This document shows positions 62,271 through 64,000 of a stretch of 64,000 nucleotides of DNA, in pieces. Origin of the DNA: Chitinophagaceae bacterium (GTDB taxonomy: Bacteria; Bacteroidota; Bacteroidia; Chitinophagales; Chitinophagaceae); assembly GCA_016720745.1 (NCBI GenBank), contig JADKKA010000007.1, forward strand, positions 62,001 through 126,000, written 5' to 3'. The notes under the pieces are model-generated. The model made no database searches. It worked only from the letters and a program-made list of their open reading frames with translations, and was not told where the DNA came from. A program made the translations under genes and the position numbers. The number at the start of each line of letters is the position of its first letter. Position 1 is the stretch's first letter.

Positions 62271-63644
62271 ATGGAAGGGAGCAGCAGTCTGGAAAATATG
62301 CGTGGGTATTTCAACCAGGGGCATACACAATCCTATCAGTTCAGGAAAGAGCAGCTCCGGAAATTAAAAGCCGCTATCCTGGAATATGAGGAGGAATTGT
62401 ATGAAGCCCTGCGGCAGGATCTGAAAAAAAGCCGGGAGGAAAGCTGGGTTACTGAACTTGGATTTGTGATGGCCGAAATCAACGCGGCACTCCGGAACCT
62501 GAAGCGTTGGATGCGCCCCGAAAGAAAAGGGACCAACCTGGTTAATTTGCCTTCCTCCAGCCGGGTGATGAAAGAACCACTTGGAGTGGTGCTGGTTATC
62601 GGCCCCTGGAATTATCCCTTTATGCTGTTGATGAATCCGGTGGTAGGGGCCATTGCAGCAGGTAATTGTGTGGTGATGAAGCCCAGTGAGTTTGCTCCAG
62701 CCACAGATGCGGTGATGAAAAAAATGATTGAGCAACTCTATCCCCCGGAATATATACTGTATGTGCAGGGAGAAGGTCAGCGCGTGATTCCGTCCATGAT
62801 GCAGCAATTTGCTTTTGATCATGTTTTTTATACCGGCAGTACTGAAGTGGGAAGAATTATTTATAAAATGGCAGCCGAGAAACTGGTGCCCGTTACGCTG
62901 GAATTAGGCGGGAAAAGTCCATGTATTGTAGAAGCCGATGCTAATATCAAAGTGGCCGCCAAAAGAATTGCGGTAACAAAATTCTCGAATGCCGGGCAGA
63001 TGTGTGTGGCACCGGATTACCTGCTGGTACATGAGTCGGTGCTGGAACCCCTGCTGGAAGCGATTCGGGATTTTATACCGGTGATGTATTCCGTAAATCC
63101 TGAAGAGGATGATGGGTATTGCCGGATTATCAATGAAAAGCAATTCGACCGGATTGAAAAGTATTTAAAAGAAGGAACACTGGTTTGTGGCGGGAGAACA
63201 GATAAATCCCGCCTGTTTATAGAGCCAACTGTACTGAGGGATGTTTCACCGGACGCGGCTGTAATGAATGAGGAAATATTCGGACCCGTATTACCGGTCA
63301 TCCCCTTTCGTACGATGGAAGAGGCCTTGCTGATTATCCGGCGCCATCCCGATCCGCTTTCTTTTTATGTCTATACATCCAGCCGTGAAAAAGAAGCAAC
63401 ATGGCTGCAGGCAGTACCTTCGGGTGGTGCCTGTGTAAACAATTGCAGCTGGCACCTGACCAATCACCACCTGCCTTTTGGGGGCAGGGGATTCAGTGGA
63501 ACAGGCAACTATCACGGTAAATATTCTTTTGATACATTCAGTCATGCCAGGGCGGTAATGAAAACCCCCTCCTGGTTTGACCCTAAAATCAAATACCCGC
63601 CGATGAAAGGGAAACTTAAAATCTTTAAATGGGTCATCCGATGA
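62271..63644 (+). CDS. Aldehyde dehydrogenase (class 3-like)
   Basis: NAD(P)-dependent aldehyde dehydrogenase. Start ATG 62271 (MEGSSSLENMRGYFNQGHT). NYPFMLLMNPVVGAIAAGNCVVMKPSE is the coenzyme region, VTLELGGKSPCIVEADANI carries the general base Glu, and FSNAGQMCVAPDYLLV the nucleophilic Cys. The C-terminal LPFGGRGFSGTGNYHGKYSFDTFSHAR is typical of ALDH3. 457 residues with no membrane tail. Such enzymes oxidise medium- or long-chain aldehydes. Its stop overlaps the ATG of the next gene. Confidence 0.93.
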   Translation: MEGSSSLENMRGYFNQGHTQSYQFRKEQLRKLKAAILEYEEELYEALRQDLKKSREESWVTELGFVMAEINAALRNLKRWMRPERKGTNLVNLPSSSRVMKEPLGVVLVIGPWNYPFMLLMNPVVGAIAAGNCVVMKPSEFAPATDAVMKKMIEQLYPPEYILYVQGEGQRVIPSMMQQFAFDHVFYTGSTEVGRIIYKMAAEKLVPVTLELGGKSPCIVEADANIKVAAKRIAVTKFSNAGQMCVAPDYLLVHESVLEPLLEAIRDFIPVMYSVNPEEDDGYCRIINEKQFDRIEKYLKEGTLVCGGRTDKSRLFIEPTVLRDVSPDAAVMNEEIFGPVLPVIPFRTMEEALLIIRRHPDPLSFYVYTSSREKEATWLQAVPSGGACVNNCSWHLTNHHLPFGGRGFSGTGNYHGKYSFDTFSHARAVMKTPSWFDPKIKYPPMKGKLKIFKWVIR

Positions 63645-64000
63645 GGAAACTAAAACGATTCCTGCTTGTTCTATTCATACTCATTGCTGCTTTTGCGGTA
63701 TATGGAAATTGTAAACCGTAACTCAAAAAATATGACCTACCGGCAGAAAGTAATGAAAGCAATCTATCCAGCCCTTATGTGGATTACTAAACTCACCGGA
63801 AAAAATTCAAAGCAACTGGCTCATGAAAAAGTACAGCCACCTGTTTCTTTTTATGAATTATCGGCCCAGGCGAATAACGGAGATTCGGTTTCGTTTGAAA
63901 AATTCAGGGGCAAAAAGTATTATTAGTCAACACAGCCAGCAATTGCGGCTATACGAATCAATATACCGATCTCCAGCAACTGGCGGAGGATTACCCGGAA
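63641..64000 (+). pseudogene. Glutathione peroxidase-like protein, two frameshifts, 3' truncated by window edge
   Basis: Begins at ATG 63641, overlapping the ALDH stop (ATGA), with a membrane anchor MRKLKRFLLVLFILIAAFAVYG. The frame then breaks in AAA at 63706-63708 (one A too many) and resumes as VNRNSKNMTYRQKVMKAIYP, then KVQPPVSFYELSAQANNG. It breaks again near 63912-63917 (one base missing, most simply a G after AAAAAG) and resumes as LLVNTASNCGYTNQYTDLQQL, which carries the peroxidatic Cys. Corrected, it is a membrane-anchored glutathione/thioredoxin peroxidase. Confidence 0.8.

Noticed and set aside
1..64000. tRNA, rRNA, tmRNA or RNase P RNA genes
   Set aside because: Reading the gaps I found no GTTCGA...CCA T-arm pattern, rRNA segments or conserved RNase P RNA words; a covariance scan (tRNAscan-SE, Infernal) would be decisive.

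Overview
The window looks like chromosomal DNA of a Bacteroidota bacterium, most likely Chitinophagaceae or a close relative. The markers are GldC, DUF4290 and DUF6089 proteins, a bacterial GH3 protein, an uppS-bamA-ompH-ompH-murI block, S9/GH95 secreted hydrolases, and promoters with a TAnnTTTG -7 box instead of a sigma70 -10. This assignment is inferred from gene content; no rRNA gene is present to confirm it.

Layout. 1-8.2 kb: DNA repair glycosylase (cut by the window edge), FabG, a PQQ-type sugar dehydrogenase, GH3, adenosine deaminase, a HAD phosphatase, LptB and, on the other strand, MetF. 8.4-18.1 kb: periplasmic PpiC foldase with a TlpA thioredoxin, RlmD, a rhomboid followed by a rhomboid-like protein lacking the catalytic residues, an EEP phosphatase and CysS. 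18.4-24.7 kb: fasciclin lipoprotein, LytS/LytTR two-component pair, a second 3-methyladenine glycosylase, DUF1080, a thioredoxin and a DUF2975/HTH pair. 24.8-32.0 kb: WG-repeat protein, Ntn-hydrolase fusion, AraC-type regulator, DUF1801, ArsR/SRPBCC pair and L-serine ammonia-lyase.

32.0-42.0 kb is the accessory part. A DPP-IV-like peptidase, a GH95 fucosidase, an esterase and a small lipoprotein are each broken by single-base changes in short homopolymers. Between and beside them lie solitary AT-rich genes of unknown function. Two of these are bracketed by gene-specific inverted repeats and separated by related ~190 bp elements that fold like integron attC sites without the canonical core. 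This is the best candidate in the window for an undescribed system.

42.2-61.5 kb is conserved core: MurA, DUF4290, a glycosyltransferase, GldC, YqeY, CvpA, a hydrolase, a CBS protein, a short Omp85 protein, NadK, DUF6089, UppS, BamA, two OmpH/Skp chaperones, MurI, then rpmH-rnpA-yidD and superoxide dismutase. Together they form an envelope-building block: peptidoglycan precursor synthesis (MurA, MurI, UppS) beside outer-membrane assembly (BamA, Skp). 61.7-64 kb: a short TadA-like deaminase, an aldehyde dehydrogenase with a 20-G tract in the divergent promoter region, and a frameshifted glutathione peroxidase cut by the window end.

Intergenic DNA is unusual throughout. Many gaps consist of degenerate 7- or 8-bp periodic sequence, some with an inserted 32-bp palindrome. 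Others hold long inverted repeats or a 91-bp direct repeat. I found no tRNA, rRNA, CRISPR array, insertion sequence or integrase.
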